In this document: in pieces, positions 8,423-17,258 of the stretch
Position numbering within the stretch: position 1 is the stretch's first letter
Layout: each line of letters starts with the position of its first letter
Origin: Clostridia bacterium
Lineage (GTDB): Bacteria; Bacillota; Clostridia; TANB77; CAG-508
Reading direction: 5' to 3'
NCBI GenBank assembly: GCA_022798335.1
Contig: JAAWMH010000034.1
Location: 1-32,506 of the forward strand
DNA: 32,506 nucleotides
Translations under genes and position numbers: made by a program
The notes under the pieces: generated by a model
Databases searched by the model: none
Told to the model about the DNA's origin: nothing
What the model saw: the letters and a program-made list of their open reading frames with translations, nothing else

Positions 8423-8766
8423 CTATTTATGGAAGGTATGGTTTCACTATTTAATTTATCTAGTAAGATTATAGTAACTACTTTAGGTGTTAATTTCATT
8501 GTCTCAAACATTTCTATTTTTTCTCTGGTTGCACTATACAAATCAGCATAATCTGTTGCTTTTCTAATACTTGCTTTTATTGCATTTGCACTTTTATTAT
8601 ATTTTTTAGATAATTCTAAGTAAATGTCTTTTTCTAAATTTAAACCTACTTCTTTTTTTTCTGATATATATAATATTAAGATGCCTTCTACTAAATAGTT
8701 AGTGCCTATATGAATAGGATTGTATCCTATTTTTAATAACTCATTTCTTATTTTTCTTCTTATCAT
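8419..8766 (-). CDS. Stand-alone Spo0A C-terminal (DNA-binding) domain-like protein
   Basis: A 115-residue protein resembling the effector domain of the sporulation master regulator Spo0A: IGYNPIHIGTNYLVEGI, then LSKKYNKSANAIKASIRKA (recognition-helix region), then LTPKVVTIILLDKLN. The N-terminal receiver domain and phospho-acceptor Asp of Spo0A are absent, so it cannot be controlled by the usual phosphorelay. It could compete for or extend Spo0A (0A-box) targets (inference). AGAGG lies about eleven bases before the ATG. Its stop lies inside the telA -35 box. The gene is AT-rich like the core genome. The family call comes from recognition of the sequence pattern only. Confidence 0.72.
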   Translation of the reverse strand: MIRRKIRNELLKIGYNPIHIGTNYLVEGILILYISEKKEVGLNLEKDIYLELSKKYNKSANAIKASIRKATDYADLYSATREKIEMFETMKLTPKVVTIILLDKLNSETIPSINS

Positions 8767-8846
8767 CTTATTTTAATCCTCTTCATTTTACATATTTTTA
8801 CACTTTTTTACTTTTTATTACACTTTTCTTTCAAATAAGAAAATAT

Positions 8847-8875
8847 TTGTTATAGTTGTTATAGTTCATTATATT
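8847..8875 (+). promoter_or_regulatory. Probable promoter of the secreted-protein gene
   Basis: TTGTTA (8847-8852), 17-base spacer, TATATT (8870-8875), 43 bases before the ATG at 8919. The spacing fits a SigA promoter; the boxes are imperfect. Confidence 0.5.
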
Positions 8876-8918
8876 AGTATTGAAAGTAGCCATCACATTT
8901 TAGGAGGTAAAATTCATT

Positions 8919-9338
8919 ATGAAAAAAGTTCGGAAACGCTTTATTTCTATCTTCATGGCAATGCTGTTTTGTTTTAGTTTAGCTAGCATTCCAGCATCTG
9001 CTACTGAAGTAGTTGTGGAAAATACCTATTCGGTCCAATCTGAATCAATCCCTTTATTAGCAAAAGGTGGATATTTGTATAGTGGTAACAAAGCTACCTA
9101 TACTGTAACTGTTTCAAAATCAACTCCTTGTACATTCTATATTACTGTTAATCCAGAAACAAATTCCGATTTTATTTGGGTGATAGTTGAAAACTCCGCT
9201 TCTCATGCTCGTCTTGTCAATAACAACTTTTATAGTGGTTCTTCTAAAAAAGACTTACCTCTTACTTCTGGAACTTGGATTGTTCAGTTAGTAAGCTCTG
9301 GAAACTGTGCTTATGGTGTAGGAATTTATCCAAAATAA
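8919..9338 (+). CDS. Small secreted beta-rich protein
   Basis: A 139-residue protein with a classical Sec signal peptide: basic start MKKVRKRF, hydrophobic core, and probable cleavage after IPASA near residue 28. The mature part of about 110 residues is rich in Ser, Thr, Tyr, Asn and Val, with alternating strand-like segments (ATYTVTVSKS, TFYITVNPE, TWIVQLVSS). It resembles a small extracellular beta-sandwich domain and has no membrane anchor or sorting signal, so it is presumably released. AGGAGG lies about ten bases before the ATG. The fifth codon is CGG and must be read in frame for the signal peptide to exist. It is monocistronic and convergent with the anti-sigma gene. The function is unknown. 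Confidence 0.75.
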   Translation: MKKVRKRFISIFMAMLFCFSLASIPASATEVVVENTYSVQSESIPLLAKGGYLYSGNKATYTVTVSKSTPCTFYITVNPETNSDFIWVIVENSASHARLVNNNFYSGSSKKDLPLTSGTWIVQLVSSGNCAYGVGIYPK

Positions 9339-9405
9339 TCTTTATTTTTGAAATCTCTATTCCTTAAAATTTACTAATTAATTTTATATGGCTACTTTCT
9401 TTATT

Positions 9406-9432
9406 AAGCAGGGGAGTTATTCTCCCCTACTT
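9406..9432. terminator. Hairpin between convergent genes
   Basis: AAGCAGGGGAG, a five-base loop and CTCCCCTACTT form an 11-position stem with one mismatch, in the gap between two convergent genes. The following T-runs are short, so termination is likely but not textbook. Confidence 0.6.
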
Positions 9433-10187
9433 TAATATACTAATACCTGGTAACTAGAATAATGTTCTTCTATATCTTTTATTACTTCTTCTTTTTTATG
9501 TCCTGTCCAATTATTCATACTATATATATATCTATCTCCTTCAATTCTAGCATCTGTTATTTGGTTAGTTCCATATTCATCATCTTTTACATTTTCATAT
9601 ATTTCTTGCATTTGCTCTTGGCTATAACCTTCTATGCAATATCTAGAACCAATACAAATATCTTTTTCTATATCAAATGTTACAATAATAGTAGTTTTTA
9701 TAGTTTTACCTTCAACTTTTACATAAGTATTATTTTCTACATAAGTATATGGTTCTTCTCTAGTTAATACTACATTAGTAACTTTTGATGGAATAATAGT
9801 ACTATTTTCTGCATCTACATTTATTCCTATCCACAACATAAAACTTCTATAATAGTCTGGCTGTCTATTTTCATTAAAAACTAAAGCCCCTGTACTCATA
9901 AATGCACAAAACACAATTGCTGCACTAGTTATAACTGTTAATAGGAAAGATACTACTACTACTTTAGCAGTTTGCTTTCTTTTAATTTTCTTTAAATAGT
10001 CTAGCTTTTCTTTTTCTTTTACTTTATCTAAGATAACTTCTTCTCCCATTTTGGTTAATATCTTTTTACATTCTTCACATTCTTCAATGTGTTTTTGTAT
10101 AAATTCATTCGTCACTTCATCTGTAACTTTATCTACACAGCTTGGTAATAAATCTCTTACAATTTTACATTCTTCACTTTTTTTCAT
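9432..10187 (-). CDS. Anti-sigma factor with zinc-binding anti-sigma domain
   Basis: A single-pass membrane protein of 251 residues. The start is the ATG at 10187, nine bases after AGGAGG; an ATG three codons upstream touches the ribosome site. The cytoplasmic N-terminus carries the zf-HC2 anti-sigma pattern H33-x3-C37-x2-C40 with upstream cysteines C7 and C17. A transmembrane helix (VVVVSFLLTVITSAAIVF) lies near residues 70-92 and is followed by an extracytoplasmic sensor region of about 160 residues that I do not recognise. It overlaps the end of the sigma-factor gene by 14 bases, so the two are translationally coupled. It probably holds the sigma factor inactive until an envelope signal arrives. 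Confidence 0.85.
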   Translation of the reverse strand: MKKSEECKIVRDLLPSCVDKVTDEVTNEFIQKHIEECEECKKILTKMGEEVILDKVKEKEKLDYLKKIKRKQTAKVVVVSFLLTVITSAAIVFCAFMSTGALVFNENRQPDYYRSFMLWIGINVDAENSTIIPSKVTNVVLTREEPYTYVENNTYVKVEGKTIKTTIIVTFDIEKDICIGSRYCIEGYSQEQMQEIYENVKDDEYGTNQITDARIEGDRYIYSMNNWTGHKKEEVIKDIEEHYSSYQVLVY

Positions 10188-10665
10188 TTTCCTCATCCTC
10201 CTTTATTTTTAATTTTGCTCTATAAAATGTTACTCTTGCTAAGTTTTCACTTATATTTAAGAGTTCTCCTATTTGTTTAAAACTTAAATCTGCCATAATT
10301 CTTAAGTACATAACTTCTCTTTCTTTTTCTTCTAGCCTTTCCATTTTTTGATACATATCTAATTGACTTATACAATTATTTTCCATACCATCTTCCCTAG
10401 CTACTTGCCTGTTTTGCATTTCTTGTAATGGTATTGTCTCTAATCTTTTATGTTTTTTTAATTCTTTATAATATAAATGTTTTGCTATTTGGCAAAGCCA
10501 CACATATAATTTACATTCTCCTCGAAAGCTATGAGTCTTTTTTAGGGCAATATAAAATGTTTCTTGGGTTAGTTCTTCTGCTAAATGTTCATTGTGAGTT
10601 AAACAGAATAAATACTTATATACTTGCTTAGAATATTCTACATACATTTCTTCTATCTTCTGCAC
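10174..10665 (-). CDS. ECF-type RNA polymerase sigma factor
   Basis: A 163-residue extracytoplasmic-function sigma factor. Region 2 covers about residues 8-75 (AEELTQETFYIALKKTHSFRG, LYVWLCQIAKHLYY) and region 4 about 110-155 (EKEREVMYLRIMADLSFKQIGELL, with a helix-turn-helix). The start is most likely GTG at 10665, because GGGGGAG lies nine bases upstream; the next ATG, six codons later, is too far from it. The overlapping anti-sigma gene downstream shows a classic sigma/anti-sigma pair. Such pairs usually activate their own promoter. A TGTAAC element in the upstream gap is a weak candidate, not proven. Confidence 0.9.
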   Translation of the reverse strand: MQKIEEMYVEYSKQVYKYLFCLTHNEHLAEELTQETFYIALKKTHSFRGECKLYVWLCQIAKHLYYKELKKHKRLETIPLQEMQNRQVAREDGMENNCISQLDMYQKMERLEEKEREVMYLRIMADLSFKQIGELLNISENLARVTFYRAKLKIKEDEENEKK

Positions 10666-11010
10666 TCTTAATTACTCCCCCTTTCTTTTTATTTCTTCTA
10701 TCTTATAAAATAAGAGATTAAAATGATATGTTTTGTTACAGTTTTTTTGTAATTTTATCAACTTGTTAAAAAAAATGTCTTTTTTTGTCGAAAAACATAA
10801 GATTATTTTTGTTCTGATTTTTTTGAAAATTTTTCCAATTTTTGAAGTCTTTTCCTTAGTATTATTCGCATATTTTTTTATTTTGGATGCACAATAATAG
10901 CAGAAAGTTTTATGTAATTTATAAAGAAACATTAACCATATTGTTTCTTTGAAGTCTTCTAAATAAATGCTATATATAAATTCATAAATAAAATGTGGAG
11001 GGGAAAATTT
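10666..11010. other. Intergenic region between divergent sigma-factor and XRE genes
   Basis: A 345-base AT-rich gap holding the divergent promoters of the sigma-factor gene (minus) and the XRE gene (plus). A 122-codon open frame on the minus strand covers much of it, but it has no ribosome site and odd composition, so I do not call it a gene. The only clear structures are the inverted repeat and promoter next to the XRE gene. Confidence 0.5.
10923..10976 (+). promoter_or_regulatory. XRE-gene promoter with overlapping inverted-repeat operator
   Basis: TTGAAG (10949-10954), 16-base spacer and TATATA (10971-10976) form a promoter 35 bases before the XRE start. A perfect 8-bp inverted repeat, AAAGAAAC (10923-10930) and GTTTCTTT (10943-10950), ends on the -35 box. 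This is where an autorepressor would bind. Confidence 0.55.
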
Positions 11011-11340
11011 ATGGCACTTGATTACACAATTATTGGACAAAGATTAAAAAAAGCTAGAATAGATAAAAAGATGACACAAGAAAATTTAGCAGAACAATTA
11101 GATGTTTCTATTGCATTTTTAAGTAGAATTGAAAGAGGTAATTCTCATATTAATTTAAAAAGACTAACTCAAATTTGTGATATTTTAGGTGTTTCAGAAG
11201 GTTACATTCTAAATGGTGCTTCTAGTAAATCTACTAATTACTTATCTTCTGAATTTAATGATATTTTAAATTCAGTTTCTCCTGAAAAGCAAAAGCTAAT
11301 TTACAAAATAGCTAGAGTAATTAGTGAAGAAGAAGAATAG
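11011..11340 (+). CDS. XRE-family transcriptional regulator
   Basis: A 109-residue DNA-binding protein. A Cro/C1-type helix-turn-helix covers about residues 8-63 (IGQRLKKARIDKKMTQ, then LAEQLDVSIAFLSRIERG, then LTQICDILGVSEGYIL). The short helical tail of about 40 residues is acidic and probably dimerises. The start is the ATG at 11011, seven bases after GGAGGGG; an ATG six codons earlier lies upstream of that site. It is monocistronic with its own terminator. The palindrome on its promoter suggests autoregulation. Whether it also controls pflB, 193 bases downstream, cannot be told. Confidence 0.85.
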   Translation: MALDYTIIGQRLKKARIDKKMTQENLAEQLDVSIAFLSRIERGNSHINLKRLTQICDILGVSEGYILNGASSKSTNYLSSEFNDILNSVSPEKQKLIYKIARVISEEEE

Positions 11341-11363
11341 TTTTTTTAACAATTGGTTATATT

Positions 11364-11397
11364 AAAGTAAGAAATATTTTTGTTTCTTACTTTTTTT
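11364..11397 (+). terminator. Intrinsic terminator of the XRE gene
   Basis: Stem AAAGTAAGAAA / TTTCTTACTTT with an 8-base loop, running into T7. It separates the XRE gene from pflB. Confidence 0.8.
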
Positions 11398-11432
11398 CAT
11401 TTACAAAAAGTAAATTTTCTTGTCAAAAAATG

Positions 11433-11461
11433 TTGCTATTGTGCATAAAATATGATATGCT
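11433..11461 (+). promoter_or_regulatory. Candidate pflB promoter
   Basis: TTGCTA (11433-11438), 17-base spacer and TATGCT (11456-11461) lie 72 bases before the pflB ATG. A second -35-like box, TTGTCA, lies at 11420-11425. I see no recognisable Rex or FNR operator. Confidence 0.4.
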
Positions 11462-11533
11462 TAATAAGATATGGGATTGAAATTTTTATTAATTTCTATA
11501 TTCAAAAATCATATATTAAGGAGGATTTTTTAG

Positions 11534-13777
11534 ATGGATTTTAAACAATGGGAAGGTTTTAATAAACAAGGTGAATGGACCAAAGAAATTGACGTTAGAG
11601 GATTTATTCAAGCTAACTATACACCTTATGAAGGAGATGATTCTTTTTTAGCAGGTCCAACTAATAAAACCAAACAGCTATGGGAAAATGTATTAGAACT
11701 ATATAAAAAAGAAAAAGAAAATGGAGATGTTTTAGATGTAGATACTAAAACTCCATCTGGAATAGATAGATATGCCCCAGGCTATATTAATAAAGATTTA
11801 GAAGAAATTGTGGGTGTTCAAACAGATGCACCTTTAAAAAGAGCTATTATGCCAAATGGTGGTATTAGAATAGTAGAAAAGTCTTGTGAAAGCTATGGCT
11901 ATAAAGTAGATGAAGAACTTGCACATATTTATCATAATTTAAGAAAAACACATAATGATGGCGTTTTTTCAGTATATACGCCAGATATTAGAGCAGCTAG
12001 AAGCTCACACTTAATTACTGGTCTTCCAGATGGTTATGGTCGTGGAAGAATTATTGGTGATTACAGACGTGTTGCTTTATATGGTGTAGACGCTTTAATC
12101 GCAGAAAAACAAGAATATTTATCTATATTAGATAGTAATGAAATGACAGAAGAAATTATTAGAAGCCGTGAAGAAGTATACGACCAAATAGATGCTTTAA
12201 ATCAATTAAAAGCTATGGCTCAAAGTTATGGATTTGATATTTCTATGCCAGCTCAAACTGCAAAAGAAGCATTCCAATGGTTATATTTTGCTTATTTAGG
12301 AGCAATTAAAGATCAAAACGGTGCTGCTATGAGTTTAGGTAGAACTTCTACTTTCTTAGATATTTATATTGAAAGAGATTTAAAAAATGGTACTTTAACA
12401 GAAGAAGTAGCTCAAGAATTAATGGATCATTTCGTAATGAAGCTAAGACTAGTTCGTTTCTTAAGAGCACCTGAATATAACGCTTTATTTAGTGGAGATC
12501 CAGTTTGGGTAACAGAAAGTATTGGTGGTATGGGAATTGATGGTAGACCTTTAGTTACTAAAAACTCTTTTAGAGTATTACACACATTAGTAAACTTAGG
12601 ACCTGCACCAGAACCAAACTTAACTGTACTATGGTCTAAAAACTTACCAGAAGGATTTAAAAAATTCTGTGCTGATATTTCTATTAAGACTTCTTCTATT
12701 CAATATGAAAATGATGATTTAATGAGAATTACTTTAGGAGATGACTATGGTATTGCATGTTGTGTATCTGCTATGAAAATTGGTAAACAAATGCAATTCT
12801 TTGGTGCTAGAGCAAACTTAGCAAAAGCTTTACTTTATGCTATCAATGGTGGTAGAGATGAAAAAAGCGGCAAACAAATTACACCTTTATTTGCTCCAAT
12901 CACTTCTGAATATTTAAACTATGAAGAAGTTATGGCTAAATTTGATAACATGATGGAATATTTAGCACAAACATATATTAAAGCACTTAACATGATTCAT
13001 TATATGCATGACAAATATTCTTATGAAGCATTAGAAATGGCTTTACATGATAAAGAAAGAGATCTTTTAAGAACTATGGCATGTGGTATTGCAGGTTTAT
13101 CTGTTGCAGCCGATTCTTTATCTGCTATAAAATATGCTAAAGTAAAAGTAATTCGTGACGACACTGGTTTAGCAGTTGATTATGAAGTTGAAGGTGACTT
13201 CCCAAAATACGGAAATGATGATGAAAGAGTTGACGAAATTGCCGTAAATTTAGTAAAAACCTTTATGAAAAAGTTAGAAAGACATCATACTTACAGAAAT
13301 TCAAGAACTACTTTATCTGTTCTTACTATTACTTCAAATGTTGTATATGGTAAAAATACTGGTAATACTCCTGATGGTAGACGTGATGGTGAACCTTTCG
13401 GACCTGGAGCTAATCCACTTCATGGTAGAGATACTAATGGAGCTTTAGCTGTAATGAATACAATAGCTAAACTTCCTTATGAATATTCTGAAGATGGTAT
13501 TTCCTATACTTTCTCTATTACACCTGGAACACTTGGAAAAGATGATGAAGCAAAAACAAATAACTTAGTAAGTATGTTAGATGGTTTCTTTACTCAAACA
13601 GGACATCATATTAATGTAAATGTATTTGATAGAGCTTTATTATTAGATGCTATGGAACATCCAGAAAATTACCCACAATTAACCATTCGTGTTTCTGGAT
13701 ATGCTGTTAAATTTACAAACTTAACAAGAGAACAACAATTAGATGTTATTAATAGAACTATTCATGAAAAAATTTAA
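11534..13777 (+). CDS. pflB: Formate C-acetyltransferase (pyruvate formate-lyase)
   Basis: Glycyl-radical enzyme converting pyruvate and CoA to acetyl-CoA and formate in anaerobic fermentation; cytoplasmic. The 747 residues match the usual ~750. The adjacent catalytic cysteines C409-C410 lie in [14 protein letters not shown]. The radical site is G722 in RVSGYAVKF near the C-terminus. Other family landmarks are the tract ending [18 protein letters not shown] and the C-terminal [19 protein letters not shown] lies nine bases before the ATG. The activase gene follows by 84 bases, forming the usual pfl operon. Codon use is very AT-rich with no in-frame CGG. The enzyme is oxygen-sensitive, so the host is an anaerobe or facultative anaerobe. 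Confidence 0.97.
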   Translation: MDFKQWEGFNKQGEWTKEIDVRGFIQANYTPYEGDDSFLAGPTNKTKQLWENVLELYKKEKENGDVLDVDTKTPSGIDRYAPGYINKDLEEIVGVQTDAPLKRAIMPNGGIRIVEKSCESYGYKVDEELAHIYHNLRKTHNDGVFSVYTPDIRAARSSHLITGLPDGYGRGRIIGDYRRVALYGVDALIAEKQEYLSILDSNEMTEEIIRSREEVYDQIDALNQLKAMAQSYGFDISMPAQTAKEAFQWLYFAYLGAIKDQNGAAMSLGRTSTFLDIYIERDLKNGTLTEEVAQELMDHFVMKLRLVRFLRAPEYNALFSGDPVWVTESIGGMGIDGRPLVTKNSFRVLHTLVNLGPAPEPNLTVLWSKNLPEGFKKFCADISIKTSSIQYENDDLMRITLGDDYGIACCVSAMKIGKQMQFFGARANLAKALLYAINGGRDEKSGKQITPLFAPITSEYLNYEEVMAKFDNMMEYLAQTYIKALNMIHYMHDKYSYEALEMALHDKERDLLRTMACGIAGLSVAADSLSAIKYAKVKVIRDDTGLAVDYEVEGDFPKYGNDDERVDEIAVNLVKTFMKKLERHHTYRNSRTTLSVLTITSNVVYGKNTGNTPDGRRDGEPFGPGANPLHGRDTNGALAVMNTIAKLPYEYSEDGISYTFSITPGTLGKDDEAKTNNLVSMLDGFFTQTGHHINVNVFDRALLLDAMEHPENYPQLTIRVSGYAVKFTNLTREQQLDVINRTIHEKI

Positions 13778-13861
13778 GCACATCTTTAGGATAGTCTCAA
13801 AGTAAAAAAAGCGGGGGTTCCTAAATGGAACTCTCCTATTTATTTAAAACAAGGAGGCTCT

Positions 13862-14584
13862 ATGAAAGAGTTAAAAGCTAGAATACACTCATTTGAATCT
13901 TTTGGTACAGTTGATGGACCTGGTATTAGGTTTGTAATTTTCATGCAAGGTTGTAGTTTAAAATGTAAATACTGCCATAATAGAGATACCTGGGATTTAT
14001 GTGGTGGTGAAGAATATACTACTGGTGAAGTATTAACTAAAATTGAGAAATATAAAAACTACTTTATGCCTTCTGGTGGTGGCATTACAGTAAGTGGTGG
14101 AGAACCTTTGCTACAATTAAAATTTGTAACAGAGCTTTTTACACATTTGAAAGCGCAAGGAGTTCATACAGCTATTGACACTTCTGGAAATTTTGCTATT
14201 ACTGAAGACATAAAAAAAGTAATTGATTTAACAGATTTATTCTTGTTAGATATTAAATGTATCAATGATGAAATTTGTAAAGACTTAACTGGTATTTCTA
14301 ATAAACAAGAATTAGCTTTTGCTCAGTATTTGAGTTCTATTGGCAAAGATATGTGGATAAGACAAGTTTTAGTACCTGGCATTACAGATAAAAAAGAAGA
14401 TTTAGAAATGTTAGAGCATTTTGTCTCTTCCCTATCTACAGTAAAAAAGATAGAAGTTCTTCCTTATCATAGTATGGGACGTTTTAAATGGAAAGAGCTT
14501 GGTATTGACTATCCTTTAGACAATACTCCTGAAGCTACTTCTGAAGATGTAGAAAGAGCTAAAAAAATTTTAAAAATATTATAG
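13862..14584 (+). CDS. pflA: Pyruvate formate-lyase activating enzyme (radical SAM)
   Basis: A 240-residue radical SAM activase that abstracts hydrogen from the PflB glycine using a [4Fe-4S] cluster and S-adenosylmethionine. The cluster-binding CxxxCxxC is C31/C35/C38 (CSLKCKYCHNRDTW), preceded by the family motif SFESFGTVDGPGIRF. The glycine-rich SAM-binding GGGITVSGGEPLLQ follows near residues 75-90. The length is normal for the short PflA type, without extra ferredoxin domains. AAGGAGG lies six bases before the ATG. It is co-transcribed with pflB and ends in a strong terminator. Confidence 0.96.
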   Translation: MKELKARIHSFESFGTVDGPGIRFVIFMQGCSLKCKYCHNRDTWDLCGGEEYTTGEVLTKIEKYKNYFMPSGGGITVSGGEPLLQLKFVTELFTHLKAQGVHTAIDTSGNFAITEDIKKVIDLTDLFLLDIKCINDEICKDLTGISNKQELAFAQYLSSIGKDMWIRQVLVPGITDKKEDLEMLEHFVSSLSTVKKIEVLPYHSMGRFKWKELGIDYPLDNTPEATSEDVERAKKILKIL

Positions 14585-14624
14585 TCTCACCTTAGAGTTA
14601 ACATTCAAATTTAATACAAACTTA

Positions 14625-14659
14625 ATTAAAGCGGCTGATTAAGCCGCTTTAATTTTTTT
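14625..14659. terminator. Intrinsic terminator between pflA and znuB
   Basis: A perfect 12-bp stem (ATTAAAGCGGCT, loop GATTA) runs into T7 on the plus strand. It lies at the meeting point of two convergent operons and may serve both. Confidence 0.9.
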
Positions 14660-15503
14660 ATTGTTTTACTAATCTTTTTAGTCCAAAAGTAATAAAATAT
14701 ATGATTCCCGAAATAATAACAATCATTGGACCTGTTGGTATATTATAATAATAAGAAATGATAAGCCCTACAATTCCCGAAAATACCGAAAAAATTACAG
14801 AAAATAAATGATAACTTCTCATATTTTTAGCTATATTTCTGCTAGATGCTGCTGGTAAAATCAGAAGTGAATTAATTAGTAAAATACCAATCCATCGAAT
14901 AGAAATCATAACAATAATAGCAATTAAAACAGCAAAAATGTTATCAATTAATTTTGTATTTACTCCTCTACTTTTAGCTAAAGTTTGATTAATACTAAGA
15001 ACATTTAACTTGTTAAATGTAAAATACCAAAATACTCCTACTACAATAAAAGCTATAAACAAATATACAATTTCAGCTGTACTAATACTTAAAATATCGC
15101 CTACTAAATAACTAGAATATTTGTTAAAATTTCCTCCGAGAGGCAAGCATTGCAAGTCCGAGCTGCAATTGCAATAGAAGAAAATACACTAATAATCGTA
15201 TCTGCTCCATAAGTTGTTTTGTTTTTTACAAAGTTTAATAATAAAGCAAAACTAATGGCAAATAAAATCATAGAAATATTAATATTAGTAATACCGCAAA
15301 AGCATTCCTATTGCAATTCCTGTTAAGGCAGAATGTCCTAAAGCATCAGAGAAAAATGCCATTTTATTGTTTACTATCATTGTTCCTAAAACAGCAAAGA
15401 TTGGTGTTACTAAAATAATAGCTATTAGTGCATTTTTCATAAAAGTATATTGTATAAAATCAAATGGTAGTAGCATTTCTAATACACTATATATTGCCTC
15501 CAT
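14658..15503 (-). CDS. znuB: Zinc ABC transporter permease, interrupted by three apparent +1 frameshifts
   Basis: Membrane subunit of a ZnuABC-type metal importer with about eight transmembrane helices. The start is the ATG at 15503 after AAAGGAG. The frame breaks at three in-frame CGG codons: 15294-15296, 15158-15160 and 15136-15138. Skipping the C of each gives GMLL-G-ITN, AA-G-LAML and S-G-GNFNKYSSYL, all of which fit the family, and yields a continuous 280-residue protein of normal length. The three extra bases sum to a whole codon. Between the breaks the protein shows no stops or decay, so it is under selection or the bases are sequencing errors. It is the last gene of the nifS-znuA-znuC-znuB operon. 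Confidence 0.85.
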
Positions 15504-15516
15504 AATTACTCCTTTT

Positions 15517-15545
15517 GAGACATTGGGGACTGTCCCCAATGTCTC
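15517..15545. repeat. Palindrome with GGGGACTGTCCCC core between znuC and znuB
   Basis: A perfect 13-bp stem (GAGACATTGGGGA, loop CTG) lies seven bases from the znuC stop and just upstream of the znuB ribosome site. The core ATTGGGGACTGTCCC recurs at 24174-24188. This looks like a dispersed extragenic palindromic repeat. Here it could also tune znuB expression. Confidence 0.7.
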
Positions 15546-15552
15546 ATTTTTT

Positions 15553-16282
15553 TCATCTTTCAAAACGATTTTGAAATTCTAAACTGCTAAATACTTCTTC
15601 TGGTGTTCCTTCTTTTATTACTTCTTTATCTAATAATATTACTTTATCTGCATATTTTTTAGTTAACTCTAAATTATGTGATACTAATAAAATAGACATA
15701 TCATACTTTGTTTTTAGATTATTTACTAACTCATAAAAATCTCTTGTTCCATTTTTATCTATGCCTGAAACAGGCTCATCTAAAATAAGTAAATTAGGTG
15801 TTGGCTTTGTTGCAATTGCTAAAAGTACTCTTTGTAGTTCCCCCCCTGATAAATCTCCTATACTTTTATCAATTAATTTCTCTGCACCAAATAATTTTAG
15901 TTGTTCTTTGATTTCTTGATAAATCTTTTTATCTTTTTTAAAAAACACTGGCACATGGCAAATACAAGAAGCAAATAAATCATATACAGTAGTTGGCATA
16001 TGCTTTTCTATATGAATAGCTTGGGGCACATAGCCTATTTTTATTTTTTTAGTTATATTCTTTTTCATATCCATAAAAGTAATGTTCCCAGTATGTTCTA
16101 TTTCCCCTAAAATGGCTTTTAGCAAAGTAGTTTTGCCGTGCACCATTTCTGCCAATAATAACTGTTAATTGCCCACAATGTACATGAATATTTACATTTT
16201 TTAATACTACTTCTCTTCCAAATTTTACACCAATATTGTTCATTTTTATACAGTGTAACCCACAAGCTGCTGATTCACCCAT
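15553..16282 (-). CDS. znuC: Zinc ABC transporter ATPase with one apparent +1 frameshift in the Walker A motif
   Basis: ATP-binding subunit of the ZnuABC-type importer. The N-terminus MGESAACGLHCIK with paired cysteines resembles clostridial ZnuC proteins. The Walker A reads GRNGA then CGG (16136-16138); skipping its C gives GRNGAGKTT, the exact nucleotide-binding loop. Downstream are the signature LSGGELQRV, Walker B LLILDEPVSG and the switch histidine in LLVSHN. The restored protein has 242 residues, normal for the family. Its ribosome site AGGTGA overlaps the znuA stop, so the genes are tightly coupled. Without frame restoration the protein would be dead, because translation stops soon after the P-loop. 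Confidence 0.87.
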
Positions 16283-16289
16283 TTTCTTT

Positions 16290-17192
16290 TCACCTATTTT
16301 CTATTTGTTTTAGTACTTCTAAATTTTCTGTCATCTTGGTTATATATGCATCTTTGTTTACTTCTCCTACCATTGCTGTTTCTAAAGAATATATTTTAGC
16401 TCCTGTTTCTGCTGCTAGTGTTTGTGCATTTTTCAAATCATCTTCTGAACCTACAAAAATAATTTTTATATTTTCTTGCTTCATTTTTTCAATAATATTT
16501 TTTACAGTGTCAGCAGATAATGTACTTTCTTCGTGGTTTGTTTCTACTGATGTTACTTGCATCTGTAAATCTCTTGCTAAGTATGTTAATGTTTCATTTA
16601 AGCAAATTACTTTACTTCCATTTAATTTTTGTAGCTTTGTATTATACTCTAATTTTAAATCATTTAATGTTTTTAAATACTTCTGATAATTTGCTTGATA
16701 AATTTGTGCATTTTCTGGATTATATTCACATAACTTTTGTGTAATTACCTCTATTTGCTTTGTATAATTTTCAATGCTTGTCCATATATGAGGGTTTACT
16801 TTATCTCCCTCTTGTATTTTATTAATAATTTCTTCCCCACTATTGATAATTTTTAAATTTGAATATGCCTCTATTATTTTATCTATAAAATTTTCTAATC
16901 CTAAACCATTTTGTATCAATATATCTGCATTTTCTATTTTTTTCATATCTGCAGTAGATAATGTATAATCATGTAAACATCCTACATCATTTTGTGCTAA
17001 ATTGGTTATTTCTATATTTTGTGCACCTTGTGTTAGATTTAGTGTCATAATATATATTGGATAAAATGATGTTACAATTTTTGTTTTTCCTTCTTTTAGC
17101 TCACTTTTTTTCTTTGGAATTACTAGTAAAATTCCTACTAGAGCTATTATTGCTAGTATGATTATTAAGAAAATCCACCATTTTTTTCTCAT
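16290..17192 (-). CDS. znuA: Zinc ABC transporter substrate-binding lipoprotein-like protein
   Basis: Extracellular metal-binding component of the importer (cluster A-I/TroA fold), 300 residues from the ATG at 17192, which has AAAGGGA upstream; earlier in-frame ATGs have none. A membrane-anchoring hydrophobic segment (residues 5-25) has no lipobox cysteine, so it is probably an uncleaved N-terminal anchor. Metal ligands are visible at H74 (GCLHDYTLS) and H135 (NPHIWTS). The third family His position (usually HxxxxYL) reads CLNETLTYL, and H220 (ETNHEES) may substitute. There is no His-rich loop. Zinc is the likely substrate from the operon, though manganese is possible. This is the only operon gene without a frameshift. 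Confidence 0.85.
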   Translation of the reverse strand: MRKKWWIFLIIILAIIALVGILLVIPKKKSELKEGKTKIVTSFYPIYIMTLNLTQGAQNIEITNLAQNDVGCLHDYTLSTADMKKIENADILIQNGLGLENFIDKIIEAYSNLKIINSGEEIINKIQEGDKVNPHIWTSIENYTKQIEVITQKLCEYNPENAQIYQANYQKYLKTLNDLKLEYNTKLQKLNGSKVICLNETLTYLARDLQMQVTSVETNHEESTLSADTVKNIIEKMKQENIKIIFVGSEDDLKNAQTLAAETGAKIYSLETAMVGEVNKDAYITKMTENLEVLKQIENR

Positions 17193-17258
17193 TTTCTTTT
17201 CCCTTTCTTCTATTGATTTTTTAATCATACCATAATATTCCATTTTTTTCAATACTTG

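Noticed and set aside
10672..11040. 122-codon minus-strand frame between the sigma factor and XRE genes
   Set aside because: It overlaps the XRE start and promoter palindrome, lacks a ribosome site and has AT-driven Lys/Phe/Tyr composition.
13800..13850. Weak hairpin between pflB and pflA (GGTTCC-TAAAT-GGAACT)
   Set aside because: The stem is short with no T-run and the genes form a known operon; not enough to call an element.
14706..14780. Further CGG trinucleotides in znuB (TCGGGA)
   Set aside because: They are out of frame (TCG-GGA, Ser-Gly) and do not disturb the reading frame.
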